Source: Chitinophagaceae bacterium UBA4857 (GTDB lineage Bacteria > Bacteroidota > Bacteroidia > Chitinophagales > Chitinophagaceae). From it: a stretch of DNA of 64,000 bases. The number at the start of each line of letters is the position of its first letter. The stretch's first letter is position 1. This document shows, piece after piece, positions 17,838 to 26,247 of the stretch. Where the stretch lies: positions 116,934 to 180,933 of the forward strand of contig DHEF01000001.1 of the NCBI GenBank assembly GCA_002399735.1, written 5' to 3'. The notes beneath the pieces were generated by a model. It saw nothing but the letters and a program-made list of their open reading frames with translations, was not told the origin of the DNA and did no database searches. The position numbers and the translations under genes were made by a program.

Positions 17838-18341
17838 CTATTGATCAGAAATTTTTTGTCCTAATTTATCATCAGCTACATTTTTTCTAAATAACATTAC
17901 ATAGCCGCATATTCCTTTTTTCTTTTTCTTGTTTATTTGTACGGGCTTCATCATATGAAACTCCGAACGCTTGGGAATGTAAGAGTAAGCAATAATATTT
18001 CCATCAACATCTGCCCATCTATTCTGGCGAAAAATAACCATCTGCTCCGACCAATCGTACATACGCACTTCATATAAACGGGAGGTATTGTCGCCAACAA
18101 ATACAAACTGGTACCAGGTGCCTTCGGAAAGTGGCATAACCACCGGCATTTCGTATTCGCTTTCCATGCTTATACTGGCTTCACGTAAAAGGGTGAAATT
18201 GGCTTTTTCAAAAACGGTTTTAAGGCTATCTACCTGGGCATTAATAAAGGTATCGGTGCAGGATTGTTGTTTTATAACACCTTGTGCGGTAACAGATATG
18301 TAGCTTGCCAATGTTACTAAGGCAATAATAAGGGATTTCAT
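17838..18341 (-). CDS. secreted protein of unknown function
   Basis: Not recognised as a known family. The start at MKSLIIALVTLASYISVTAQG (18341) gives a 167-residue protein with a clear signal peptide cut near residue 20; an ATG twelve codons upstream is possible. The mature part has LYEVRMYDWSEQMVIFRQNRWADVDGNII and a basic stretch INKKKKKG. One pair of cysteines may form a disulfide in the periplasm. It is transcribed alone on the minus strand between folC and an SDR gene. Confidence 0.75.
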   Translation of the reverse strand: MKSLIIALVTLASYISVTAQGVIKQQSCTDTFINAQVDSLKTVFEKANFTLLREASISMESEYEMPVVMPLSEGTWYQFVFVGDNTSRLYEVRMYDWSEQMVIFRQNRWADVDGNIIAYSYIPKRSEFHMMKPVQINKKKKKGICGYVMLFRKNVADDKLGQKISDQ

Positions 18342-18525
18342 GTATTGGTTTTTACGGGCAAAGATTGTGTTGTTCAATCAGGCGCTAAGTTATTATTAAA
18401 ACTTTACATTTTTAAATAGCAAACGACATGATACACTAAAAAACGTATTTCCACGCATTGGTCAGCCGTTATCTTTACTTACAGCAATAATTAAACCACA
18501 TTATCTTGATATAAAACAATATTAT

Positions 18526-19281
18526 TTACAGCCTGTTATAATGAAAAGCATCCGCCTGTTGTACACAGGTTACTACCATATCATTAATACAAACATGTGC
18601 CGGCAGGCTGGTAGTCCAGTAAATGGTTTCGGCAATATCTTCCGCCGTTAGAGCTGTCATCCCGGTGTACACTTCACTGGCCGCTTTTGCATCGCCTTTT
18701 AGGCGTACCAGCGAAAATTCCGTTTCGGCTGCACCGGGGTGTATAGCAGTAACTTTTATATTGTGACGCAGTAAATCAATACGCATAGCCTGATTTAATG
18801 CATCCACCGCATGTTTGGTGGCACAATAAACGTTGCCTTTTTCGTACACTTGTTTACCTGCAATAGACCCAATGTTTACAATATGGCCTTTTTTAAGTGG
18901 CACCATTAATTGCGATACAGCCTGTGCCACATACATAAAGCCTTTAATATTTGTGTCTACCATGGTATTCCAATCGTTCAGGTTGGCTTCATTAAAAAAG
19001 TCGCGGCCGGCTGCTAAGCCTGCATTATTTACCAAAATATCAATTTGTTGCCAGGTGCTATCCAAACCTTTTACTGCATTAAACACTGCTTGCTGATCCC
19101 GTACGTCAAATGATAATGGCAGTATCCGAACATTAAATTTCTGGCGTAATTGTTCACTCAACGTTAATAACCTGTCTTTGCGGCGGCCGTTAATAATTAA
19201 ATCATGTCCGTTAGCTGCAAATTTTTCTGCGGCAGCTTTTCCAAAGCCCGATGTAGCACCAGTAATAAAAGTAATTGGCAT
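18526..19281 (-). CDS. SDR-family NAD(P)-dependent oxidoreductase
   Basis: A classical short-chain dehydrogenase of 251 residues, closest in pattern to YdfG/serine dehydrogenase-like enzymes. Visible are the cofactor turn TGATSGFG at 7-14, the NADP-favouring NGRRKDRL after strand 2, NNAG at 85-88, and the catalytic Ser139, Tyr152 and Lys156 (GSIAGK, VYCATK). HPGAAETEFS follows the active site. It is cytosolic. The substrate cannot be named from sequence alone; 3-hydroxy acids or serine are the usual substrates in the YdfG group. Both flanking genes are in separate units. Confidence 0.9.
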   Translation of the reverse strand: MPITFITGATSGFGKAAAEKFAANGHDLIINGRRKDRLLTLSEQLRQKFNVRILPLSFDVRDQQAVFNAVKGLDSTWQQIDILVNNAGLAAGRDFFNEANLNDWNTMVDTNIKGFMYVAQAVSQLMVPLKKGHIVNIGSIAGKQVYEKGNVYCATKHAVDALNQAMRIDLLRHNIKVTAIHPGAAETEFSLVRLKGDAKAASEVYTGMTALTAEDIAETIYWTTSLPAHVCINDMVVTCVQQADAFHYNRL

Positions 19282-19439
19282 AATACTATGTTAAAACGTT
19301 AAGGGCTTCAAAGATAATCAGCCTGTAGCCCTAAACCCCAACAAAACATTAACATATTTTTTATGCAAGTAAACAGGGGATTGCGTCGTTAATAACAGGT
19401 GTGGATAATACACCCCCTTCGTATTTACCAGCTAAAAGT

Positions 19440-19447
19440 TACATTTG
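19440..19447 (+). promoter_or_regulatory. -7 promoter box TACATTTG of the TonB-like gene
   Basis: Matches TAnnTTTG. Its position makes the upstream start at 19401 impossible for this promoter and supports a start at 19461 or slightly later. Confidence 0.45.
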
Positions 19448-19460
19448 TATGTATAAGACT

Positions 19461-20369
19461 ATGGCCATGGCAATGGATTTAGAATTTGAACGGAAAAAAA
19501 ATACACGTGCAGCATTAATAACCGCCGGAGTAGCCGGCTTATTAATGTTGATTATGTTTTTGTGGAAATGGCCCATTCATGAGTTAACCAAGCCTTTGCC
19601 TGACGAAGGCATTATGGTGGAGTTAAACTTACCCGATGAGCCGGAAGTACCCCAATATGCAGCCGTAAGCGGTGGTGGTGGGGGTGGTAATCCTGTACAG
19701 GCAGCCGGCGATCCTGGCCTGGCCCCACATACGCCTCCTGTCCCCGGTGTGGATGAAGATGTAAAAGACCTGGACGAAGATGAAACCGAAAAAGAAAGTC
19801 CGCCCATTATTAAACCTGATAACCCAAAGCCTAAGGCTAAAGAAATAAATAAAAATACCAACCCGGTAAAAGTGCCCGAGCCTAAAAAAGAAGTGGTTAC
19901 ACCTCCGCAACCTAAACCAAACCCCAAAGCGGTTTTAGGAAAAAATACAGGAGGTAGCGGTTCAGGTGGTAATAATGCAGCAACTACCTACGATCGTGCA
20001 GGTGGCAGTGGCACTGGCAGCGGTATAGGCAATGGCAGTGGTACAGGTGGCGGCACAGGTACCGGCAGTGGCGGCGGTAATGGTAGCGGTGGCGGTAGAG
20101 GTACCGGTCCACGCCGTGTAAGTGGTAACCGTTCAGTTATTAGTCCTAAAAATATGGATGCTGGTGAAAACCTGCGTGGTAAAGTGTTGGCACGTATAAA
20201 AGTTTCTCCTGACGGTGTTGGTACTTATATCAGCGCCGAAAGAGGATCAACTTACACCAGTGGCGAAGCCGTTAATATTATTAAAGAATGGTTACGTCGT
20301 AATAAATTCAATGCCACTGCCGAGGAGTCGGTAGTAGTGTACGAATTTAATTTCTTATTGGGGGGCTAG
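19461..20369 (+). CDS. TonB-like energy transducer with Gly-rich linker
   Basis: A single-pass inner-membrane protein built like TonB. A short cytosolic N-terminus (MAMAMDLEFERKKN) leads to a membrane helix ALITAGVAGLLMLIMFLWKWP. A periplasmic Pro/Glu/Lys-rich linker follows, then a long Gly/Ser/Thr repeat stretch, and a C-terminal domain (about the last 60 residues) with GKVLARIKVSPDGVGTY and IIKEWLRRNKF. The start is chosen from the -7 box at 19440; ATGs at 19449, 19467 and 19473 are alternatives. No exbB or exbD genes are adjacent, so it would have to use proteins encoded elsewhere. The glycine run is unusually long. Confidence 0.8.
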   Translation: MAMAMDLEFERKKNTRAALITAGVAGLLMLIMFLWKWPIHELTKPLPDEGIMVELNLPDEPEVPQYAAVSGGGGGGNPVQAAGDPGLAPHTPPVPGVDEDVKDLDEDETEKESPPIIKPDNPKPKAKEINKNTNPVKVPEPKKEVVTPPQPKPNPKAVLGKNTGGSGSGGNNAATTYDRAGGSGTGSGIGNGSGTGGGTGTGSGGGNGSGGGRGTGPRRVSGNRSVISPKNMDAGENLRGKVLARIKVSPDGVGTYISAERGSTYTSGEAVNIIKEWLRRNKFNATAEESVVVYEFNFLLGG

Positions 20370-20389
20370 TTAAATTCAACAATAGTTTT

Positions 20390-20503
20390 ATTTTTTTTAC
20401 CAGCGTCTCTCCCTTGATTGAACTTCCGTTGTGTCACTCACTTGTGCGTTCGGTAATTCTATTGGGCATTGTGAAAGTTTCCTATATTACTCGAAAACAA
20501 CTT
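20390..20503 (+). repeat. family A repeat
   Basis: Begins after a T-run with ACCAGCGTCTCTCCCTTGATTG. The core is mutated to TTGTGTCACTC (20429-20439), and the right module GTTCGGTAATTCTATTGGGCATTGTG is well kept. It lies in the gap between the TonB-like and T9SS cargo genes. Confidence 0.7.
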
Positions 20504-20632
20504 TAATCAACTTTGTGTGACGGCTATGTATGTATTGTTAATTATTAATTACACAGTTGTTTCTATTTATCAAGTTATTAACAAAAAACTATATCTTACA
20601 GCCTACACTTAATCGTAGTTAAAGGCTTACTG

Positions 20633-22573
20633 GTGAAATTTTTAAAACAAACAGGTTTAATGTTGTTCATGTGTCTGTGCACTCAACAACTATGGGCGCA
20701 GCTTTGCACAGGCAGCCTTGGCGATCCTATTGTTAATATTACTTTTGGCGCAGGCAGTAACCCCGGATCACCTTTGCCTGCAGGCGTAACCAATTACAGT
20801 TATGTCGGTGCAGATTGCCCTTCCGATGGAAGCTACACTATCCGAAATAATACCACCAATTGTTTTTCTGGTTCATGGCATAATCTTACATCCGATCATA
20901 CGGGTAATAGTGGCGGTTATTTTATGTTGGTAAATGCATCCAATAATCCCGGCGATTTTTACGTAGATACTGTTAAGGGATTATGTAGCGGTACCACTTT
21001 TGAATTTGCCGCCTGGGTGGTAAATGTTTTAAAAACCACGGCCTGTACACCTAATCCCACACAACCTAACCTTACTTTTAGTATAGAAAGTACAAACGGT
21101 ACGGTGTTACAGCAATATAATACCGGTACTATTCAGTCTGATAATAACCCAACCTGGAAACAATATGGGTTCTTTTTTACAACACCAAGTGGTGTTACCG
21201 ATGTGGTATTACGCATGACAAACAATGCACCCGGTGGTTGTGGTAACGATCTGGCTTTGGATGATATTACTTTTAAACCTTGTGGCCCTTTATTAACGCC
21301 AACTATAACGGGTTTTACCCAACGGGAAATAATATTGTGCGAAGGCGAAGCTGATCAGTATGAATTTAATGCAAGTCTGTCTGCCGGATATGTAAACCCC
21401 AATTTTCAGTGGCAACAATTGAATAACGCCGGTAACTGGGTTGATATACCCGGCGAAAATACTACGTCTTTATCGGTAAATTTTATTAGTTCTACACCTG
21501 TGGGCGTGTATAGTTATCGTTTAACCGCAGCCGAAGCTGGCAACCTAAACGTAGTACAATGCAGGGTAGTGTCGCAACCATTAACCATTAGGGTAGAAGC
21601 GAAACCTACTGTTACGGTAACCAGCAATGGTCCGGTATGCGCAGGTAATGCATTAATACTTACAGCAACCGGTGGTAATCATTACGAATGGTCAACCGCT
21701 ACACAAACATTTAGCAATACAACGGCCTCTATTGATTTTACCAATGCTACCACCAATTTAAGTGACAGGTATAATGTTATAGTAACCAATGCTGCAGGTT
21801 GTAAAACATCGGGGAGTATTGATGCGGTAGTTAACCCCAGGCCTGTTTTGCAAACTTTATTTAGCGATACCACTATTTGTTTAAACGAAAATCTGCAATT
21901 AAATGTATCGGGTGCAGATGAGTATAGTTGGACACCGGCTGCAAGCCTTAACAATGCAGCTATTGCCTCACCTGATGCTACGCCAACTGCAAATACTATT
22001 TATACTGTTACAGGAACCAATCAGTTTAATTGTAGCCAGACTGCGGTGATAAATGTAAAAGTTATTCCACCGCCAACGGTTAATGCAGGTGCTGATAAAT
22101 ACATTATACAAAATACTACGGAGGTTTTGCGGGCCACCATTACGGGTGAAAATTTATCTTATACATGGACACCCAATTATGCTATTAATAATACAGCTAT
22201 ATTACAACCATCTGTAACACCATTGGTAGATACGGTTTATACCATTACGGTAACCAGCAATGATGGATGTGGTATGGCAACAGACAATGTAAAAGTATTT
22301 GTGTACAAGGATATTTACATTCCTAATGCATTTACGCCTAATGGCGACAGGCATAATCCGCTTTGGTATATACCGGCATTACATGCTTATCCTAACTTTT
22401 CCCTATCTGTTTATAACCGTTACGGGCAATTAGTGTTTGCAAGCAGCCGTATTAATATTGGCTGGGATGGTAAATACAAAGGCATTGAACAGCCCAATGG
22501 TACTTATGTTTATGTACTTAGTTTAAATGACGGTTCGCCATTGCGAAAAGGAACTTTTCAAATATTACGATAG
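20633..22573 (+). CDS. secreted protein with PKD-like repeats and type B T9SS sorting domain
   Basis: A cell-surface or secreted protein exported by the Bacteroidota type IX system. The start appears to be GTG at 20633, giving a signal peptide (KFLKQTGLMLFMCLCTQQLWAQ). An N-terminal lectin or adhesin-like domain follows (about 25-220, with LALDDITFKPCG), then several Ig/PKD-like modules (VEAKPTVTVTSNGPVCAG, GADEYSWTPAAS, GENLSYTWTPNY). The C-terminal about 85 residues form a gliding-motility-associated sorting domain: IYIPNAFTPNGD, NRYGQLVF, GWDGKYKG and NGTYVYVL. The total is 646 residues. Function beyond the surface is unknown. Its stop codon directly abuts that of the convergent thioesterase gene. 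Confidence 0.9.
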   Translation: MKFLKQTGLMLFMCLCTQQLWAQLCTGSLGDPIVNITFGAGSNPGSPLPAGVTNYSYVGADCPSDGSYTIRNNTTNCFSGSWHNLTSDHTGNSGGYFMLVNASNNPGDFYVDTVKGLCSGTTFEFAAWVVNVLKTTACTPNPTQPNLTFSIESTNGTVLQQYNTGTIQSDNNPTWKQYGFFFTTPSGVTDVVLRMTNNAPGGCGNDLALDDITFKPCGPLLTPTITGFTQREIILCEGEADQYEFNASLSAGYVNPNFQWQQLNNAGNWVDIPGENTTSLSVNFISSTPVGVYSYRLTAAEAGNLNVVQCRVVSQPLTIRVEAKPTVTVTSNGPVCAGNALILTATGGNHYEWSTATQTFSNTTASIDFTNATTNLSDRYNVIVTNAAGCKTSGSIDAVVNPRPVLQTLFSDTTICLNENLQLNVSGADEYSWTPAASLNNAAIASPDATPTANTIYTVTGTNQFNCSQTAVINVKVIPPPTVNAGADKYIIQNTTEVLRATITGENLSYTWTPNYAINNTAILQPSVTPLVDTVYTITVTSNDGCGMATDNVKVFVYKDIYIPNAFTPNGDRHNPLWYIPALHAYPNFSLSVYNRYGQLVFASSRINIGWDGKYKGIEQPNGTYVYVLSLNDGSPLRKGTFQILR

Positions 22574-23005
22574 TTATACTGTTAGTTTTTGTATAGCTGC
22601 TTCAGGCACAGCAGCTATACGACGAGCCTGGTAATCGTAACAAACCATTCCCGTTTTCGCCAATGCTACTGTAACTGTTTTATCGTCTTTTATTTTTTCA
22701 AGTTTATACAATATGTCAAAACCTACTTTGGTAAAATCGTTGGCTATTACATGCGCAATAATAGTATCGCCGTAAAATACTTCGTTTTTAAAATCAATAG
22801 CTACATCGGACATAATTAAACCAACACCTTCAAAATTAACCTCACTATAGCCACTTTTATGCAGGTACTGCATACGGGCCTCGTGTATAATACTTAAAAT
22901 AGCATCATTACCCACATGGCCACCATAATTTACATCGGTTATACGAACAGGAATATTTGTTGTAAATGAAAATTGCGAAGGGGTTGTTAGTTTTAGCCGC
23001 GCCAT
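22574..23005 (-). CDS. hotdog-fold acyl-CoA thioesterase
   Basis: A 143-residue member of the 4-hydroxybenzoyl-CoA thioesterase/YbgC-like family, hydrolysing acyl-CoA thioesters in the cytosol. Visible are the catalytic Asp region RITDVNYGGHVGND, the hotdog helix ILSIIHEARMQYLHKSG, and strands VAIDFKNEVFYGDTIIAHV and TVTVALAKTGMVCYD. The substrate is not predictable. It converges with the T9SS cargo gene with no base between the stop codons, so the two transcripts must overlap. Confidence 0.87.
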   Translation of the reverse strand: MARLKLTTPSQFSFTTNIPVRITDVNYGGHVGNDAILSIIHEARMQYLHKSGYSEVNFEGVGLIMSDVAIDFKNEVFYGDTIIAHVIANDFTKVGFDILYKLEKIKDDKTVTVALAKTGMVCYDYQARRIAAVPEAAIQKLTV

Positions 23006-23144
23006 ATATTTTATTTGGCGAACAATATCGGTAATATTTTATGATTTTAATAATATATGATTTGGCTTATGCATATGCAACGGTAGAAAATAAAGCGATG
23101 TCAGACTAGTAAATGTTAATTAATAGCTTTAAGAACCAAGAGGT

Positions 23145-23747
23145 ATGAACAGATTAATGATAGCCATGGTTGTTTTGATAAGTATAACAGCCTGCAAAAA
23201 AGATATAGAATATCAAACGAGTTTCAAAAAAAGTAAGAAAACATGGCATAAGTTTAAAGCATCAAGTAATAATTCCTACAGATTTGAAGTAGTAGATGCA
23301 AGCTGGGCTGGCAGTAGCTGGAAAACAAACATAAGAGTTGTTGGCGGAGTGGCCGTGGAAAGAAAATTTGAGTATGTTGTTTTTATGGGCGTAGCAAACG
23401 GTGGCGGGGAGTGGACAGATATTAAGCAACAGGAAATTCTGACAAAGATGAATATGACGGCGGCACAGTTTAAAACTGAAAGAGGTAAAGACCTGATTGA
23501 ATTTTTAGAATGGACGGAAACAGGAGCGAGAGTGGGCACACAGGCATTAACATCTGCCAGTAATTATTTAACCTTGGATGAAGTGTACGATAAAGCTGAA
23601 AACTACTGGTTAAAAAAACGTTCGGGTATGACCACTTATTTTGAAGCTAAAAACAATGGAATGATATCCAGCTGCGGATTCTTTGATAAAAATTGTGCAG
23701 ATGATTGTAGCCAGGGAATAGGAATTACATTAATTGAGGCTTTGTAA
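23145..23747 (+). CDS. lipoprotein of unknown function
   Basis: A 200-residue predicted lipoprotein: MNRLMIAMVVLISITACKKD carries a good lipobox (ITAC) with Lys residues after the cysteine. The mature part has no family I recognise; it contains a Trp-rich start (KKTWHKFKASS), GGEWTDIKQQEIL and a Cys-rich C-terminus (SSCGFFDKNCADDCSQ) with four cysteines. It is transcribed alone, followed by a family B repeat. Confidence 0.75.
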   Translation: MNRLMIAMVVLISITACKKDIEYQTSFKKSKKTWHKFKASSNNSYRFEVVDASWAGSSWKTNIRVVGGVAVERKFEYVVFMGVANGGGEWTDIKQQEILTKMNMTAAQFKTERGKDLIEFLEWTETGARVGTQALTSASNYLTLDEVYDKAENYWLKKRSGMTTYFEAKNNGMISSCGFFDKNCADDCSQGIGITLIEAL

Positions 23748-23825
23748 ACTGGCCTACTACATTTACCATTGTTGACTGAATGAAATACGGTGGTATAATA
23801 AGTTGAGATTTGTTATATTGCTGAC

Positions 23826-23918
23826 GGGCTGCCCGATTGTAGCGGCACCGAAGCGTAGCGAAGGTATAGCGGAAAGCGGGAACTACTGCTGAACGAAGTT
23901 ACTGCTGCCGATAGCCCC
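23826..23918 (-). repeat. family B structured repeat, copy 2 (short)
   Basis: On the minus strand: GGGGCTATCGGCAGCAGTA, then CCCGCTTTCCGCTATAC, hairpin CTTCGCTACGCTTCGG, GTGCCGCTACAATCGGGCAGCCC. It resembles the second hairpin of copy 1 (CGGGCTATCCGCTGTAT ... GATGCCGCTTCTATCCC). It lies between a lipoprotein gene and the end of the anti-sigma gene. Confidence 0.6.
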
Positions 23919-23940
23919 AAATAAAAATATATAAAAGAGA

Positions 23941-24897
23941 TTACAGTTCGCCTTCGTTCAAGGTGTTTACCAGACTAAAAATGTCCATAATATTATCGGG
24001 TGCTAAAGCTATGGGAGCATCGGCAATTTTTTCCTGCCATTTTTGTAATTGCGTTTTACAATCATCTGTAACCTCGGCACCGGTTACACAACAAATCATG
24101 TCTTCCATTTTTTTAGACATGCGCACTACGTTACCATCCAGGGTCATAAAAGCTACATACCTGTCGGAAGTATTTTCGGTTGTGTTGGATGCGTAAATAC
24201 GATTATTATTATTGGAGGCCGCCTGCTGATAGTTGTTGTTATTTCTTTTAGGCGCAACAGCATTATTGTATTCTGCAGTATTATCCAATACTGCAGAATT
24301 GTTATCGCTTTGTTGTGTATCGGGTACGGTAGGCGTAATAACAGCAGGTGTTGTATTAACAGGTGTAGTGCTTACATATTGTTCAACATCATTACCGGTG
24401 CCACCTTGCGGGCCAAACACTTTAATAGCACCAAAAACAGTAAGGCCAATTAAAACAGCCGCAGCTGTATAGCGCAGTACGGGTAAAATAACTCCTCTGG
24501 GTTTGGTAATAGGTACTACCGGCCTTTCATCTTGCGATAGTTGCGTGGCAATTGCATCCCAAATATGTGTGGGTGCAGTGGCATTGGCGTTGTATAATTT
24601 TTCGCCTGCAGCAATGTAAGGATCAGCATCTAATTTAGCGGCAATAGCATCCCAGTTATGTGCGGCTGGTACTACCGCTGCTGTTTGTAATTTATTTGAT
24701 AGGCTAGTATAAGGGTTATCTAAGTTGTCGGCAATTTTATCCCAAAGGTTAGCGGGTGGTGTTACCTGAGTGTTGTATAATGTTTCGGGAAATTGTTGAC
24801 CATTGCCGGCATCATCCAATGCTTGCTCAATGTTGCTCCAAAGGTTTTTTGGAGGTTCAACTTCGTGGTTATACAATTTATGTTTAGAGTGGTTCAT
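23941..24897 (-). CDS. membrane anti-sigma-like protein with four N-terminal repeats
   Basis: Probable partner of the adjacent ECF sigma factor. The start at MNHSKHKLYN (24897) is used; an ATG at 24912 overlaps the sigma stop codon and is equally possible. The cytosolic N-terminus holds four repeats of about 35 residues, each with a (L/N/H)W..IA/E core: PPKNLWSNIEQAL, PPANLWDKIADNL, AAHNWDAIAAKL and PTHIWDAIATQL. One membrane helix follows (VLRYTAAAVLIGLTVFGAIKVFG), then a periplasmic Thr/Asn-rich region. No zinc-finger HxxxCxxC is present. Function is inferred from position and topology. Confidence 0.75.
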   Translation of the reverse strand: MNHSKHKLYNHEVEPPKNLWSNIEQALDDAGNGQQFPETLYNTQVTPPANLWDKIADNLDNPYTSLSNKLQTAAVVPAAHNWDAIAAKLDADPYIAAGEKLYNANATAPTHIWDAIATQLSQDERPVVPITKPRGVILPVLRYTAAAVLIGLTVFGAIKVFGPQGGTGNDVEQYVSTTPVNTTPAVITPTVPDTQQSDNNSAVLDNTAEYNNAVAPKRNNNNYQQAASNNNNRIYASNTTENTSDRYVAFMTLDGNVVRMSKKMEDMICCVTGAEVTDDCKTQLQKWQEKIADAPIALAPDNIMDIFSLVNTLNEGEL

Positions 24898-24901
24898 GAA
24901 A

Positions 24902-25471
24902 CTATTTTGCATTGCGTCCGGTATCCAGATACGTTTTCACCAAATCCTGAAGAATAACTTTTGCTCTTGATAATTGTGATTTGCTGGTGCCTTCGCTAAT
25001 ACCCAGCATGTCGCCAATTTCTTTATGACTATAACCCTCTACCACGTACATATTAAATACAGTGCGGTAACCCGGGGATAGTTGGCTTATTAAATCCATA
25101 ATATCTTTCTCGCCCAATTCATCCAATACCGATGTGTATTTACCTTCAATGGTATTTTCTTCTTTTTCGGTTACCGGTTGCAGGTATTTTTTGCGTCTGA
25201 AATGTTCAATAGCAGTATTAACAAATACCCTGCGTGCCCAGCCTTCAAAAGATCCATCGCCACGGTAGCTGTCCAGTTTTCTAAAAACTTTAATAAAACC
25301 TTCCTGTAAAATATCTTCAGCTTCTTCGGTGTTGGATGCGTAACGAAGGCAAACTGCGTACATACGGCCAGATAACCGGTTGTACAGTTCCTGTTGCATG
25401 CGCCTGTCGCCATCCAGGCATCCTTTAATTAAGTCGCTTTCTGCGATGTTTAGGTTGCTTGCTGCGTTCAA
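24902..25471 (-). CDS. ECF-family RNA polymerase sigma factor
   Basis: A 189-residue extracytoplasmic-function sigma factor. Region 2 spans about 25-95 (YAVCLRYASNTEEAEDILQEGFIKVFRKL, FEGWARRVFVNTAIEHFRRKK) and region 4 about 125-180 (LSPGYRTVFNMYVVEGYSHKEIGDMLGISEGTSKSQLSRAK). It starts 3 bp after the rdgB stop codon and touches the anti-sigma-like gene, so the three are probably cotranscribed. The signal sensed is unknown. Confidence 0.95.
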   Translation of the reverse strand: MNAASNLNIAESDLIKGCLDGDRRMQQELYNRLSGRMYAVCLRYASNTEEAEDILQEGFIKVFRKLDSYRGDGSFEGWARRVFVNTAIEHFRRKKYLQPVTEKEENTIEGKYTSVLDELGEKDIMDLISQLSPGYRTVFNMYVVEGYSHKEIGDMLGISEGTSKSQLSRAKVILQDLVKTYLDTGRNAK

Positions 25472-25474
25472 AAT

Positions 25475-26068
25475 TTATTGTTTTGTTGTTGCTGTTAGGT
25501 TATTCAAAAATACGACCAGTTTTTCAACTGCTTTTTTCCGGTGGCTGTAAACACTTTTTTCTTCCATACTCATTTGGCCAAAGCTTTTGTCGGCACCATC
25601 GGCCATAAAAACCGGATCGTATCCAAAACCTCCACTGCCTTGCCTTTCGCTTAAAATTACGCCTTCACAAATGCCCTCAAACTGGTTTTCTCGGCCATCA
25701 ATAATCAGCGAAATTACGGTTCTGAATCTTGCTTTACGGTTAGTAGCAGTACTTAGGTTGGTTAGTAGTTTATCTATGTTATCGTCAAACGAGCGGCTGT
25801 CGCTTGCATAACGGGCACTTTTTACACCCGGTTCGCCATTCAATGCCTCTACTTCCAGGCCGGTATCTTCGCTAAAACAACTGGTGTTAATCAGGTTATA
25901 AATAGTAGTACTTTTTTCGGTAGCATTTGCCTCTAGGGTGTCGTGCGGTTCGGGTATATCAATTAAAATACCTGCTTCTTTCAGGGTTAAAATTTCAATG
26001 CCCTGTAATAACAACGCCTTAATTTCATCGGCCTTGTTTTGGTTGTTGGTAGCAAAAACTAATTTCAT
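25475..26068 (-). CDS. rdgB: non-canonical purine NTP pyrophosphatase, RdgB/HAM1 family
   Basis: Hydrolyses ITP, dITP and XTP to monophosphates, cleaning the nucleotide pool. The start at MKLVFATNNQNKADEIK (26068) matches the family N-terminus; an ATG three codons upstream is less likely. Motifs seen are TNNQNK at 7-12, SEDTGLEVEALNGEPGVKSARYA and GFGYDPVF. The length of 197 residues is normal. It heads the unit rdgB-sigma-anti-sigma on the minus strand, a grouping that may only reflect packing. Confidence 0.93.
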   Translation of the reverse strand: MKLVFATNNQNKADEIKALLLQGIEILTLKEAGILIDIPEPHDTLEANATEKSTTIYNLINTSCFSEDTGLEVEALNGEPGVKSARYASDSRSFDDNIDKLLTNLSTATNRKARFRTVISLIIDGRENQFEGICEGVILSERQGSGGFGYDPVFMADGADKSFGQMSMEEKSVYSHRKKAVEKLVVFLNNLTATTKQ

Positions 26069-26247
26069 GACGGGCAAGATAAAAGTTTTTGCTAAATATT
26101 AACCCTAATTTATTACAAATGCACTGTAGACACAGCAAAGGGGAAGGGTAACTTAATAAATAAAACTACTTTGGCTTAGTAAAACCAGATGAAAAAAAAT
26201 AGTTAGTTTAGCCGGTAATTTACTTGCACTGACTTTAAAACTGCTTT

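Noticed and set aside
24049..24453. Plus-strand open frame across the anti-sigma gene
   Set aside because: A low-complexity shadow frame; the minus-strand protein has a signal-anchor topology and sensible repeats.
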